A stretch of 64,000 bases of DNA, taken from contig JAPHTP010000061.1 in NCBI GenBank assembly GCA_026196875.1, forward strand, positions 54,056 to 118,055, in the 5' to 3' direction. This DNA is from Kangiellaceae bacterium. Its GTDB lineage: Bacteria > Pseudomonadota > Gammaproteobacteria > Enterobacterales > Kangiellaceae. Positions 17,272 through 29,100 of this stretch are shown here, piece after piece. Both the position numbers and the translations under genes were made by a program. The first letter of the stretch is position 1. Each line of letters begins with the position of its first letter. The notes under the pieces are model-generated. The model had not been told where the DNA came from. It saw nothing but the letters and a program-made list of their open reading frames with translations, and ran no database searches.

Positions 17272-18123
17272 ATGTCAGCTCAATTGATTGACGGTAATAA
17301 AATTGCAGCGGAGCTCCGCTCAAACATTAAACAATCAGTTCAAAAAAGAATCGATTTAGGCCAAAAAGCCCCTGGATTGGCCGTAATTCTTGTCGGTCAA
17401 GATCCAGCGTCAGAAGTTTATGTTAATAAGAAAGTTAAGGCTTGTGAAGACGTACTATTTAATTCCCAGAAAATAGTATTACAAGACTCCGTTAGTCAAC
17501 AAGATTTGCTTGCGCAAGTTGAAAAGCTCAATCATGATGAAAGTATCCACGGAATATTGGTCCAGCTACCTTTACCTGAGCATCTAGATGCCAGCGAAAT
17601 ACTTGAAAAAATCCGCCCCGAAAAAGACGTAGACTGCTTTCACCCATTTAATATTGGGCGACTAGCTCAACGCATCCCAGTTCTAAGGCCATGCACGCCC
17701 TACGGCGTAATGCTCATGCTAGATTCGATTGGGCAAGATGTTAAAGGCTTAGACTGTGTCGTTGTTGGAGCCAGTAATATTGTAGGTCGTCCCATGGCAA
17801 TGGAGTTGTTGTTAAAAGGCGCCACTGTCACCGTGTGCCATAAATTTACCAAAGATCTAGCTGACCATGTTTCGCGCGCAGATTTAATTGTGGTAGGTGT
17901 TGGAATACCGGGTCTTGTTAAAGGGGAATGGATAAAACCGGGGGCAATAGTTATAGATGTCGGCATTAACCGATTGCCAAATGGAAAGCTAACCGGCGAC
18001 GTAGAGTTTGAGGTTGCCTCACAAAATGCAAGTTGGATTACCCCCGTCCCAGGTGGAGTTGGTCCCATGACCGTAGCGACACTAATGCAAAATACGCTAC
18101 TCGCTGCAGAAACTTATAGTTAA
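17272..18123 (+). CDS. folD: FolD, methylene-THF dehydrogenase/cyclohydrolase
   Basis: A 283-residue bifunctional enzyme interconverting 5,10-methylene-THF and 10-formyl-THF with NADP. It contains the Y-x-x-x-K active-site block ([10 protein letters not shown]), the ILVQLPLP signature, [10 protein letters not shown], the nucleotide-binding [15 protein letters not shown] and the C-terminal [13 protein letters not shown] chose ATG 17272 ([16 protein letters not shown]), which aligns with family starts; an in-frame upstream ATG would add an atypical 23-residue leader. It diverges from the tRNA cluster and stands alone. Confidence 0.96.
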   Translation: MSAQLIDGNKIAAELRSNIKQSVQKRIDLGQKAPGLAVILVGQDPASEVYVNKKVKACEDVLFNSQKIVLQDSVSQQDLLAQVEKLNHDESIHGILVQLPLPEHLDASEILEKIRPEKDVDCFHPFNIGRLAQRIPVLRPCTPYGVMLMLDSIGQDVKGLDCVVVGASNIVGRPMAMELLLKGATVTVCHKFTKDLADHVSRADLIVVGVGIPGLVKGEWIKPGAIVIDVGINRLPNGKLTGDVEFEVASQNASWITPVPGGVGPMTVATLMQNTLLAAETYS

Positions 18124-18130
18124 ATCTAGC

Positions 18131-18175
18131 AAAGTTTAGGGACCATTCATTTCGAGCACACTAGGTCCCTACTTT
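18131..18175 (+). terminator. Hairpin at end of folD
   Basis: TAGGGACC (18137-18144) pairs with GGTCCCTA (18164-18171), extended by AAAG/CTTT, starting 10 bases after the folD stop. The T-run is poor, so termination efficiency is uncertain. The rest of the spacer to 18416 shows no clear gene. Confidence 0.5.
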
Positions 18176-18416
18176 CTCGTAATCAGTTCCAGCAGTCCTG
18201 TTTTACCTGCCCCCAAGCTTTTAATCTAGATATTCTATCCAAACAAGATATTAAACTTGGAATATGCCATTTCCCCTAGCTGCTGAACCGATTTCTCGTC
18301 AAATAAGCCGAGATCCGTCATTTTTACCTATCATTCTGTGTGAATTCTTGCAAAAATCAATTGAATAGCTAGTCTTAATCTTGCAGGCCAATTAAATTTA
18401 AGCAAATCATTCACTT

Positions 18417-19301
18417 ATGACCTTGAAGTTCCTTGTCGTTGACGACAGTAAAGCAATGCAAACCATAGTACAGCGCATTTTGGCGAGTGCAGGCTATGAA
18501 GAGCATGAGTTTCGCTTTGCCGACAACGGCAAACAAGCTCTGGATACTATCATCAAGTGGAATCCCGATCTGGTTCTACTCGATTGGCATATGCCGGAGA
18601 TGACGGGGATTGAATTACTTGACAAGGTCAATGAGCTGGAATTAAAAACGAGAATTGGTTTTATTACCGCAGAAAAAAATCAATCTTCGCTCGAACGAGC
18701 GCGTGAAGCCGGCGCCATGTTTGTAGTTAACAAACCGTTTACGGTAGAAAAACTAAAGGAAAACCTCATCCCTGCGCTATCTGGCGCATCAACCTTAACC
18801 GACTCGCTACCTCACGTGAAGGAAATGATTTTTCCCTCAACTTCTGCGCTGAGTACGCTCTTATCGACAATAACCGATAGTAAAATAAAAGTTGAAAAGG
18901 TTTCTCCAATTGACATTAGCCAGCTGACTTTACCTTGCACACTCGCACTATATGGCGACAAAGATAAGAATATTAAGGCAGTCCAAATTCTTGACGCTAA
19001 GACTTCAGATAGTCTCGCCGAAGCATTCGCATCCAGTGTGTTTAGAGGAGAGGCATTTGACGATAAACTGCTGGCAAAATCCCTGCTAAAAGCTCTATCA
19101 ATTATGGCGGTGTGTTTCTATAGTGTCGAAGAATCCCAAGAGCTCAGACTTTTAAAAACTTACAATATGCAGAAGTTGATAGCTAAAGTAGAAAAAATGA
19201 ACCAAATACCTGAAGAGGAAAGGCTTGATTTAAAATTTACATTTCAGGATGGCGATTCTTGCTTTTCAACTATCTATCGCGAATCTAAAAACGGTTTTTA
19301 A
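18417..19301 (+). CDS. Response regulator with uncharacterised C-terminal domain
   Basis: Residues 1-122 form a CheY-like receiver: acidic pair VVDDSK, phospho-acceptor Asp in LVLLDWHMPEMTG (about residue 56), Thr in FITAEKN and Lys in NKPFT. Residues about 125-294 are a separate mixed alpha/beta domain with no DNA-binding helix-turn-helix, GGDEF or histidine-kinase motif that I can see; a CheX/CheC-like phosphatase fold is one possibility but I cannot confirm it. No partner kinase is adjacent. The stop abuts the stop of the convergent coiled-coil gene with no gap. The output is unknown. Confidence 0.85.
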   Translation: MTLKFLVVDDSKAMQTIVQRILASAGYEEHEFRFADNGKQALDTIIKWNPDLVLLDWHMPEMTGIELLDKVNELELKTRIGFITAEKNQSSLERAREAGAMFVVNKPFTVEKLKENLIPALSGASTLTDSLPHVKEMIFPSTSALSTLLSTITDSKIKVEKVSPIDISQLTLPCTLALYGDKDKNIKAVQILDAKTSDSLAEAFASSVFRGEAFDDKLLAKSLLKALSIMAVCFYSVEESQELRLLKTYNMQKLIAKVEKMNQIPEEERLDLKFTFQDGDSCFSTIYRESKNGF

Positions 19302-20675
19302 CTAATCTTCCGTTTCATTCGATTCAACCTCATTGGCTTTATTCTCATCTGCTCCAGTCTCACCAGGCTCAGGCTCTGCCGACTCCAACTCATTCAAAAC
19401 TTCCAAGAATTGTTGTTCTAGTAGTTGATGTTCACTGGTCAGTCGGTCCAACTTTTGCGAGGTTTCTTGATGAATACTAGATTCTTTTGAAACGCTCAAA
19501 AATTGCTGCTCCAGCATCTCATTCTCTATCTGTAACCTGTCCATCACTTCTTCTTTCTCATCCAGTTTAGATCTCAATTCTTCAAGTTTGAATACCAGTT
19601 CAGCATTTTCTTCACCCGACTTCGACTGAGCTTCTAAGACCTTATTACGCGTTTCCAATGACTTGTATTTTCTTTGCAGTTGCTTGCTTTCATTTGACAG
19701 GCTGACGTAATTCCGATGCATTTGATTTTGCGCCGCTTTGTGCATTTTAATTTGTTCTTTCTGAGCGGCAAAAGCTCTAGCTTTAGCGACAAACGCCATC
19801 AACTGATCAGTGGTAGTATTCAATTGCTTCTTAAGCTTATCATTAAGCTGATAGGCCTCTTCTAACTTTGAAGATATCATTTCATTTTTCTGTTCAGAGC
19901 TTTCTAACTGGCTAATCGGTACTTGTTCAATGCCATCGGCTTCTTCCAACAGTTTCGAGGTCACATCGAGAATATCTTCGGCATCAGAAATAGACTGCTC
20001 TTCTTTACTTCTCTCTTGCTCTTCTTGCTCCGAAAAAAGCTCTACCTGTTGCGTCGAGCCTATCATTTCACCCAAAGAATTATAGCGCTCTTTCAACTCG
20101 GCTAACTTTTCACCTTCTTCGAAATTTCCGTTCTCAAGTAGCCTGCCTCGCAATACATCCAGAACCTGGTCTCCGCCGGTCATATTAAAAGCAACAGCAT
20201 TTTTCAGGTCATGGTACATTTCTTCAAAGTTTTCAGAGGGTTGTTTCTCCTGATTCTTTAATTCATCTTTTAGTTGCTGAAGTTGCTGCTCCGATTCGGT
20301 CAGTTTTTGCGCCAGCTCTTTCTTACCTTCTTCGAGCTTCTGATTTGACTCTGAGAGCTTCTGAGCTTGTTTTTCACCATCCACCAGTTGCTGTTGAATT
20401 GCTTGATATTCCTTTTCCATTTCATCAAGCTTGTTTTGACTTGCATCAATTTCAGCTAATTTTTGTTCCAGCTCCTGAATTTGCTGGTTTTGATCCTGAA
20501 TTTTGACCCTTAATCCCTTGGCATGCCGCTTTTCGTCCTTTAACTTATTGCGCAAAGATTCAATCGAGCCTTGCAGATCATTGTTTAGATTGTTTAAGTA
20601 GTATAAGAGCGCGCCAGCAATAGCGACTAGTACTAGAAAGACTTGACCGATAATTACGATTACTGACGTAGACAA
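19302..20675 (-). CDS. Membrane-anchored coiled-coil protein, function unknown
   Basis: A 457-residue protein with one N-terminal membrane helix (residues about 4-26, VIVIIGQVFLVLVAIAGALL) followed by almost continuous Gln/Glu/Lys-rich heptads (e.g. QNQQIQELEQKLAEID) and an acidic tail (SAEPEPGETGADENKANEVE). Translation appears to start at TTG 20675, with AGG nine bases upstream. The layout suggests a long cytoplasmic coiled-coil rod tethered to the inner membrane. It lies between the response regulator (convergent) and mreB (same strand, separated by a terminator). Such architecture could suit a scaffold, but no family is recognised. Confidence 0.75.
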   Translation of the reverse strand: MSTSVIVIIGQVFLVLVAIAGALLYYLNNLNNDLQGSIESLRNKLKDEKRHAKGLRVKIQDQNQQIQELEQKLAEIDASQNKLDEMEKEYQAIQQQLVDGEKQAQKLSESNQKLEEGKKELAQKLTESEQQLQQLKDELKNQEKQPSENFEEMYHDLKNAVAFNMTGGDQVLDVLRGRLLENGNFEEGEKLAELKERYNSLGEMIGSTQQVELFSEQEEQERSKEEQSISDAEDILDVTSKLLEEADGIEQVPISQLESSEQKNEMISSKLEEAYQLNDKLKKQLNTTTDQLMAFVAKARAFAAQKEQIKMHKAAQNQMHRNYVSLSNESKQLQRKYKSLETRNKVLEAQSKSGEENAELVFKLEELRSKLDEKEEVMDRLQIENEMLEQQFLSVSKESSIHQETSQKLDRLTSEHQLLEQQFLEVLNELESAEPEPGETGADENKANEVESNETED

Positions 20676-20755
20676 TAGAAAGACCTGTTTTTAGACCACC
20701 GCTTTTAGTATAGAAGTAAAGGATGGTTTTAGCATAAAAATCAGGCTGTTATATA

Positions 20756-20779
20756 CAAAAATGCCGGCAAAAGCCGGCA
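20756..20779 (-). terminator. Intrinsic terminator after mreB
   Basis: On the minus strand TGCCGGC-TTTT-GCCGGCA is followed directly by TTTTT, 22 bases past the mreB stop. A strong Rho-independent terminator, which makes mreB monocistronic at its 3' end. Confidence 0.88.
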
Positions 20780-20800
20780 CTATAAAATAGGCTTTGAAGA

Positions 20801-21886
<1,086 letters not shown>

Positions 21887-21996
21887 TTAATTTTCTCAAA
21901 CTCACAATTAAGCGCGGCGGCTCAAAATTGCCGTTGATTATCGCGCACTTCCCCTTGAAACAGAAGGCCTTCAGTTAAATTTCTTATGAATATGCT

Positions 21997-22164
21997 CGTG
22001 ATACCTCAAAATGCAGTTCTCAGCGTGACAAGAAGCAATCATATTTGAATCATGGAATCTTGAACTTGGCGCCACTCACAGGGAATGTAGGCCCCACTCC
22101 AAGATTTGTAACGCAGCTCAAATTTCCTAGTGGAGCTCTGAAAAATGCACTTTGAGGTATCACG
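21997..22164. repeat. 168-bp element with 27-bp terminal inverted repeats
   Basis: The left arm at 21997-22023 and the right arm at 22138-22164 are inverted copies matching at 24 of 27 bases; both start CGTGATACCTCAAA from the outside. The interior carries further imperfect complementarity (AATCTTG at 22056-22062 against CAAGATT at 22099-22105), so the whole unit can fold as one long imperfect hairpin. It lies between divergent mreB and an acetyltransferase gene. It resembles a MITE-like repeat or structured RNA; I see no clear target-site duplication and no second copy in the window. Confidence 0.75.
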
Positions 22165-22208
22165 GGTATTTGATACGATTCAAATAAATTAGTTCCGGAA
22201 AAATCTAA

Positions 22209-22715
22209 ATGCTTCAGTTTATTTTAGCGAAACCACAAGATAGTCAAAAAATTGCGGACTTAGCTAAACCTATATGGGAAGAACATTACACGCCAATTAT
22301 TGGTGCTGAACAGGTAAAATATATGTTGGATAAATTCCAATCAGCTGCAGCAGTGGAGGAACAAATAGATTCTGGATATCAGTACTATTTAGTTAAGAAT
22401 GAGCATCAGTGTATTGGCTATATTGCCCTGGAGAAAAGGAACACGACACTATTTATAAGCAAGTTCTATCTTAGCTCTGAGTTTCGGGGTAAAGGGCTTG
22501 CTAAGCTTATGCTTGCGCGCATTTTTAACATAGCAACTCAACTCAACTGCGATTCGCTTGAGCTTACGGTTAACAAGTTCAACCCTGCTTATAAGGCCTA
22601 CTTGAAGCTAGGATTTGAAAATATCGAGTCAATCCAAATAGACATCGGCAATGGTTTTATTATGGACGATTATCGCATGTGCTACAAATTGAGCAGTAAT
22701 CTCCAAAAAACCTAA
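22209..22715 (+). CDS. GNAT-family N-acetyltransferase
   Basis: A 168-residue protein with the GNAT fold. The acetyl-CoA-binding motif A is visible as FYLSSEFRGKGLAKLMLARIF (pattern Q/R-x-x-G-x-G/A), preceded by a beta strand (CIGYIALEKRN) and followed by the motif B region (NKFNPAYKAYLKLGFE). The acceptor substrate is not predictable. It stands alone between the inverted-repeat element and the chemoreceptor gene; the ribosome site is weak. Confidence 0.88.
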   Translation: MLQFILAKPQDSQKIADLAKPIWEEHYTPIIGAEQVKYMLDKFQSAAAVEEQIDSGYQYYLVKNEHQCIGYIALEKRNTTLFISKFYLSSEFRGKGLAKLMLARIFNIATQLNCDSLELTVNKFNPAYKAYLKLGFENIESIQIDIGNGFIMDDYRMCYKLSSNLQKT

Positions 22716-22818
22716 TAAAATTAACGGCTTTAATCGCTTCTTTTTGGCTAAAACTTAATCACTTTACTACACTTCAAGCATAACTCTGGTTTTTGAGAGT
22801 GTTTAGAGGCATGTAAAG

Positions 22819-24438
22819 ATGGAGTTTTTCACCAAGCAATCAATTCGTTTGAAGATCCTTTTTATCCCGATAGTGGGCGTAGTAGGTTTCTTAATATACT
22901 TGTTCGTTTCCCTGTTTTCTATGAATCACAACTTGGACCTGCTGAAAAACGCCAAGGATGTCCAATTTCCACTGTTACAGATTTCAGCCGAGAGCTTGAA
23001 TCAACTTGAAGATATAAAGCAAACGTTGGCAGACGCAGCCGGTATGGGAGAAGCCGAGAAACTGGATTCTGCCAATAACATATACGAAGATCTTAAACGC
23101 GAATTAAATAAGGCAGTTTCCGTTGATCAGTCTAACGCGCCAACGGTGAACGACTTGATAAGAGAATTAGAAGGCTACTATTCACAAGCGTTTGGATTAT
23201 CAAAAAGTATCGTTGAAGGTACCGCAGATTTTGCGACTCTTGGAGAGCAAAGTCAGCAGATGACACGAAAATTAACCAGCTTGCAAAAACATTTAAGCGA
23301 GTTTAATCGTGCTAGAAACCAAGAATTCCTTGACGCTTTCAATAGTGTCAATGAAGAAACCGAATCAACGGTGTCCGTTGGCATAACCGTCGGCTTGGTT
23401 ACTATAGTGTTACTATTTGCGGTCTCTGTACCAATTAGCGTCTCAATAAAAAATAGTATCGACGAAATCATTGTCTCAATGCGTCGAATAGCGGAGGAAG
23501 ACGGAGATTTAACCCGTCGCATACAATCAAGTAGTAAAGATGAAATTGGTCAATTAGTTCACTGGTTTAATACCTTCATTGAAAAATTACAATCGACAAT
23601 TAAACAAACGGTTGAAACCGCTCTTCCGTTAGCCGATACCGCAACTAGAGTTCAACAACTTACCACTCGCTCTCAAAAAATCTTTCAACTGCAGCTACAG
23701 ACGAGCGAACAGTCGAGAGTTTCGGTTGACGAAATGAATCAAAGCGTAGAGCGAATTTCCAATAATGCAGCTCAAGCTTCCACCTCCGCATCTGAGGCAC
23801 AAAATGGTGCTAATAAAGGTTTAAATGACGTTCAAAAAACTATCGACAGCATTAATTCGCTCGCCAGAAATATTTCCGAATCTGCAGAAACAGTTTCGAA
23901 GTTGGAACAAGGCTCAACCAAGGTAAACGTTGTACTTGATGTAATCAAGGGAATTGCCGAGCAAACCAATTTGTTAGCACTTAATGCAGCCATCGAAGCC
24001 GCTCGTGCAGGTGAACAAGGACGAGGGTTTGCAGTTGTTGCCGACGAAGTCAGAAGCCTGGCCTCTCGCACGCAGGAATCCACGGAAGAAATTAACCAAA
24101 TTTTGGAAGAATTGCAGACCGCAGCAAAAGATGCTGTAACCAAAATGGATAACAGCAGAACTCAAGTTACTCGAAGCGTTGAACAGGCGAGTGACGCAGG
24201 CGACAGTTTAAAAGCGATTACCGAGACTGTCAGCTCAATTAATTCAATGAATGAGGAAATAGCGCAGGATACTTCGCAACAAACACAGATCTCTGTGAGA
24301 CTGGTTGAATCAGTATCCGATATTCAGGAGCGCACCCAGGAATCAAGTCAAGCTAGTGATGAGTTAACCAATGTGAGCGAAAAATTATCCGAATTAGCCT
24401 CAGTGATGGAATCAATAGCAACTCAATTTAAAGTCTAA
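22819..24438 (+). CDS. Methyl-accepting chemotaxis protein
   Basis: A 539-residue transmembrane chemoreceptor: first helix at residues about 13-34, a periplasmic helical sensor of about 155 residues, a second helix near 192-212 ([22 protein letters not shown]), a HAMP linker (residues about 213-265, with [11 protein letters not shown]), and the cytoplasmic signalling hairpin whose conserved tip reads [21 protein letters not shown] and [13 protein letters not shown]. The sensor is short and helical, like 4HB-type MCPs. It is followed by a porin and a small phosphate-binding-like protein on the same strand. A shared role in sensing is inference only. Confidence 0.94.
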   Translation: MEFFTKQSIRLKILFIPIVGVVGFLIYLFVSLFSMNHNLDLLKNAKDVQFPLLQISAESLNQLEDIKQTLADAAGMGEAEKLDSANNIYEDLKRELNKAVSVDQSNAPTVNDLIRELEGYYSQAFGLSKSIVEGTADFATLGEQSQQMTRKLTSLQKHLSEFNRARNQEFLDAFNSVNEETESTVSVGITVGLVTIVLLFAVSVPISVSIKNSIDEIIVSMRRIAEEDGDLTRRIQSSSKDEIGQLVHWFNTFIEKLQSTIKQTVETALPLADTATRVQQLTTRSQKIFQLQLQTSEQSRVSVDEMNQSVERISNNAAQASTSASEAQNGANKGLNDVQKTIDSINSLARNISESAETVSKLEQGSTKVNVVLDVIKGIAEQTNLLALNAAIEAARAGEQGRGFAVVADEVRSLASRTQESTEEINQILEELQTAAKDAVTKMDNSRTQVTRSVEQASDAGDSLKAITETVSSINSMNEEIAQDTSQQTQISVRLVESVSDIQERTQESSQASDELTNVSEKLSELASVMESIATQFKV

Positions 24439-24515
24439 GTAGTAATTTACAACAACTGTAGTTTTTATTCAGGGATCCCCAATTACAACGAGAATGAAAC
24501 ACAGGAGATAATTTA

Positions 24516-25661
24516 ATGAAAAAGATATTTCTATCTTTTGTCTTATCGGCAATTTGTTTTTCCCCGCAATTAATAGCCACTGAAATAAATTTTTCGGGGT
24601 TTGCAACAATTGCAGGTGGATTGACTACGGACGACAATGAGACGCTGCAAGGTTACGATAGTGATCTGAGTGTGTCCAACAACTCACTGATAGCCTTGCA
24701 AGCTTCAACAGACCTTGGAGAAGGCTGGGGAATTACAACCCAATTAATATCTAAAGGTTCTGAAGATTGGAATCTTGCGACGGAGTGGGCTTTTGTCAGT
24801 TACGATACCAGCAATGATTGGAGATTTCTTTTTGGTAGGCAAAGAGCCCCCTTTTACGTTTACTCAGATTATCTTGATGTATCTTACGCTTATCACTGGA
24901 TAAACCCACCAGGTGGTGTTTATAGCTTACCGTTTGATACGGTTGATGGGATCGGAGTAATTAAAAACTCTACGCTTGGTAGTTTCGATTCTACTATCCA
25001 CTTTACGACGGGCAGAAATCAAGGTGACTTTGAAGTGCAAGGCTTGCCAAGCGAAGCCGATTTTGGCGACTTTTATAGTTTTGCTTGGACGCTAAATAAA
25101 GACTGGTTTACTGTAAGACTAAGTTATGCGAGCTCCACCTTTTCGGTATTCGCAGATGCACTAACGCCTTTAACAGACGGGTGGAGAGCGGCCAATTTTC
25201 CTCAAGTAGCCGACAGCTTAGAAGTGGTTGATGATTCAGGCGATTTTAAAGGAATTGGTATCATTATAGATTACAACAATTTCTTGTTTGTCACTGAATT
25301 TACCCAGGTTGATCCTGGCGATAGTTTTTTCCCGCCGAATGATTCATATTACTTAAGTTTTGGATATCGGACTAATAATGGGATGTTTCATTTGACTACA
25401 GGAGTGGACGACAACGAGCCTAACTTCGCAATGCTTAATGGCATTCCAAGTGGAGTAGATCCAGGGTTAGATTTTTTAATCGCTTCTACCCAAGGTTTAT
25501 TGCAAAGCAACTTGGAAGACACTAGCTTCTACACACTTGGATATAAATGGGACTTAGATGCACCTATTAGTTTAAAGTTTGAATATACAACTTTTGAAGA
25601 TGACGTGTTCTCAACCAATGAAGCCTCTTTACTTCAATTTGCAATAGTCACTGTTTTTTAA
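24516..25661 (+). CDS. Porin-like outer membrane beta-barrel protein
   Basis: A 381-residue protein with an N-terminal signal peptide (MKKIFLSFVLSAICFSPQLIA) followed by INFSGFATIAGG, alternating aromatic beta strands throughout, and a C-terminal strand ending in Phe (LLQFAIVTVF), the signature recognised by BamA. It looks like a general or substrate-specific porin of about 16 strands. It is directly followed, 13 bases later, by a small PstS-like secreted protein, and the pair is probably co-transcribed. The transported solute is unknown; anion transport would fit the neighbour. Confidence 0.82.
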   Translation: MKKIFLSFVLSAICFSPQLIATEINFSGFATIAGGLTTDDNETLQGYDSDLSVSNNSLIALQASTDLGEGWGITTQLISKGSEDWNLATEWAFVSYDTSNDWRFLFGRQRAPFYVYSDYLDVSYAYHWINPPGGVYSLPFDTVDGIGVIKNSTLGSFDSTIHFTTGRNQGDFEVQGLPSEADFGDFYSFAWTLNKDWFTVRLSYASSTFSVFADALTPLTDGWRAANFPQVADSLEVVDDSGDFKGIGIIIDYNNFLFVTEFTQVDPGDSFFPPNDSYYLSFGYRTNNGMFHLTTGVDDNEPNFAMLNGIPSGVDPGLDFLIASTQGLLQSNLEDTSFYTLGYKWDLDAPISLKFEYTTFEDDVFSTNEASLLQFAIVTVF

Positions 25662-25674
25662 AAGGAGAGTAAAA

Positions 25675-26097
25675 ATGAAAAACTTTCTAAAGCGTACATT
25701 TATCTCCTTGCTCGTATTTTCGTTTTCACTACCGGCTTTTGCGGAGGTATCTGTTATAGTTCATCCCTCTAATGCCAGTAGTATTTCTAATGACGACATT
25801 AAGCGAATTTTTCTTGGAAAAATGAAGAGTTTTCCGGGGGGCTCCCAAGTTCTTCCTGTTAACCAATCCTCAGCTAGCGCAACCCGTAAAGCATTTGATT
25901 CAGGAGCTTTAGGAAAATCCGCCAGCCAAATAAAAGCCTATTGGTCAAAATTGGTTTTCAGTGGAAAAGGTAATCCACCTAAAGAAGTGCCTAACGATCA
26001 AGATGTTATCAATCTGGTAAAGGACAACCCGGCGGTAATCGGCTATATTGACTCCGCTAGTGTTTCTGGCGATGTAAAGGTTGTAGCCAAATTTTGA
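25675..26097 (+). CDS. Small PstS-like periplasmic phosphate-binding-family protein
   Basis: A 140-residue protein with a clear signal peptide ending SLPAFA. The mature part resembles one lobe of phosphate ABC transporter substrate-binding proteins: NASSISNDDIKRIFLGK, AFDSGALGKSASQIKAYWSK and VKDNPAVIGYIDS. At this size it is a half-sized, single-domain member, too small for a complete two-lobed binding protein. AAAGGAGAG stands just before the ATG. No pst ABC genes are nearby. Co-transcription with the porin and closeness to a chemoreceptor suggest uptake or sensing, unproven. Confidence 0.8.
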   Translation: MKNFLKRTFISLLVFSFSLPAFAEVSVIVHPSNASSISNDDIKRIFLGKMKSFPGGSQVLPVNQSSASATRKAFDSGALGKSASQIKAYWSKLVFSGKGNPPKEVPNDQDVINLVKDNPAVIGYIDSASVSGDVKVVAKF

Positions 26098-26149
26098 TTT
26101 AGAATATGCCGGTTACTTGACCGGCACACTCTCTAACTAGATTTGATAT

Positions 26150-29100
26150 CTAGTACTTAATCGACACTTTTGAGCAGCCTTTAATATTCTTCAAATTAAA
26201 CAGTAATTCATCACTGGGTTTTACTGACCACTCTCCAGATGCGATCAGTTCAGCGGAAATATCCGATAAACCAAAGTTAAATCTCACCGGACACAAGCCT
26301 CCTTTAAATGGAGTCAGCGACTCCACTATTTCTTCGGCAGCAATCTGGCTTTTATCTAAATCGACTTCAATTAGCAAGTGATCCGCTTTTTGCTCACGAA
26401 CTTCAGTGAGCTCGTTTATCTCAACACCACTCATTTTCAGACCGCCGGAAAAATCGTCAGGAGAAATATCACCTTTAGCAACGATGATCGCATCTTTACG
26501 TAATACTTCTCTATTGGCTTCGTACAAGTCGCTGTAAACCATTACATCGACACGGCCACTTTGATCGTCCAACGATACAATTGCCCAGTTAAGTCCTTTC
26601 TTTGTTTTCATCACACGGATGCCAACTATCAAACCTGCAACAGAAACATACTCACCGCGACGAGTCGGCTGAAGAGAATTCAATCGCAAATTACAGAACT
26701 GTTTAACTTCAGGTAAATAACGATCGATTGGGTGTCCCGTTAAATAGAGCCCTAATGTTTCTTTCTCCCCGCCAAGAATTTTATCTTCCGGCCAAGGACG
26801 CACCGAGGTAAATTCGGGGCTCTTGTCTCCACTCGTATCGGTCGGAGATCCAAACAAATCATTTTGACCGAGCAATTGATCCTTTTTAAATTGTTCTGCA
26901 CTTTTAATCGCATGCTCTAGTGAAGCCATCATTATTGCGCGGTCGGGGCCAAGCGCGTCCAAAGCCCCGGCCCGAATTAGTGCTTCTAAGTTTCTCCGGT
27001 TGACTTTCTTAAGGTCAACCCGATTACAAAAGTCGAATAAATCTTTATATTTACCATTAGCCCCACGCTCGTCAACAATCGATTGGATAGCGGCTTCGCC
27101 GACGCCCTTAATCGCGCCTATACCGTATATGATCGTTTTAGGTCCATCGATAGTAAACTTGTAAAGCCCCCTGTTTACATCCGGTGGAACAATACTAATT
27201 TTATTATTTTTGGCATCATCAACATAGGTAACCACCTTATCCGTGTTATCCATATCTGAGGACATTACCGCCGCCATAAACGCCGCGGGGTAATGTGCTT
27301 TTAGCCAAGCGGTTTGAAAAGATACTAGTGCATAAGCAGCAGAGTGAGATTTATTGAACCCGTAGCCTGCGAACTTTTCCATCAAGTCAAAAATATGCCC
27401 AGCCAGATCGCCATCTATATCCCTGGCAACAGCACCTTTCATAAAAATCTTACGCTGCTCTTCCATTACCTCAGGCTTCTTCTTACCCATCGCTCGTCGT
27501 AACAAGTCTGCACCGCCAAGAGAGAAGTTGGCTAAAACCTGAGCAATCTGCATGACTTGCTCTTGGTAGAGTATGATGCCGTAAGTTGGTTCTAAAACAG
27601 GTTGCAGATCTTCATGTTGATAATCAGAATGTGGATAAGCAACCTCCTGACGACCATGTTTACGATTGATGAAATCATCAACCATTCCCGAGCCGAGCGG
27701 TCCTGGTCGAAACAGCGCTACCAGAGCAATAATATCTTCGAATGAACTAGGTAATAGCTTTTTAATTAGTTCTTTCATACCACGTGATTCCAGCTGGAAT
27801 ACGGCGGTAGTATTAGCAGATTTCAAAAGCTCGAAAGACTTTGAGTCTTCCAAGTCTATGGTTTCGATATTTAGCGGCTCTTGATCTTCCGGAATGAGCT
27901 GCTGATTCACCATTTCAACAGCCCAATCAATAATAGTAAGCGTACGCAATCCTAAGAAGTCGAACTTAACCAAGCCCGCGGTTTCAACATCGTCCTTATC
28001 AAATTGGGTTACTAATCCCTCACCAGCTTCATCGCAATATAACGCAGCAAAGTCAGTCAAGTCTGATGGAGAGATGACCACGCCTCCAGCGTGTTTACCT
28101 GCATTCCTAGTGATCCCTTCGAGCTTAACGCCCATGTCCCAGATTTCCTGAAAATCCTCTTCTTCGTTATATCTTTGCTCGATTTCAGATTCAGCTTCCC
28201 AGGCTTTTTTAAGGGTCATCCCGGGATCGAATGGGATCATTTTTGAAATCTTATCAACAAAACCGTATGGCTTACTCAGTACTCGTCCAACATCACGAAT
28301 TACAGCCTTGGCAGCTAAACGACCAAAAGTAATAATCTGTGATACCGCGTTACGCCCGTAAGTTCTTGCAACATAATCGATAACTCGATCCCGACCATCC
28401 ATGCAGAAATCGATATCAAAGTCGGGCATCGAAACACGTTCGGGATTAAGGAATCTCTCAAAGAGCAAATCGTACTTCAACGGATCTAAATCGGTAATTT
28501 TTAACGCGTAAGCAACCAAAGAGCCCGCTCCGGATCCGCGGCCAGGTCCCACAGGAATAGCGTGGTCTTTACCCCATCGAATAAAGTCAGCAACGATTAA
28601 AAAATATCCAGGGAACCCCATTTGGTTGATAACATCTAGCTCGATTTGTAATCGTTCATCGTACTCTTTCCGCGTTTCGGCAAAATCTTCAGCTGAAGTG
28701 TCAAACAGAAACTCTAGGCGTTCCTCTAGCCCTTCTTTGCTGAGTTCACAAAAATACTCTTCAATTGTCATTCCTTCAGGAATTGGGTAATTAGGCAAAA
28801 AGTACTCGCCTAAGTGCAGTTGAAGATTGCATCGCTTAGCAATTTCAATGGTATTTTCAATTGCTTCCGGTATATCTGAAAACAACTCGACCATTTCTTC
28901 CGCGGATTTAAGATATTGCTGGTCGCTATAGGTTTTGGGACGGCGTGGATCGTCGAGTACTCGCCCCTGATTAATGCACACTCTAATCTCATGTGCTTCG
29001 AAATCTTTTTGCTCAAGAAAACAAACGTCGTTAGTTGCAACTACCGGGGTACCACTGCCTTGAGCAAAACCCGCGACTGACTGAATGTAAGCGCCTTCGC

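Noticed and set aside
26108..26125. Possible terminator between the PstS-like gene and dnaE
   Set aside because: GCCGGT/ACCGGC forms a 6-bp stem but no T-run follows on either strand, so I did not list it as a terminator.
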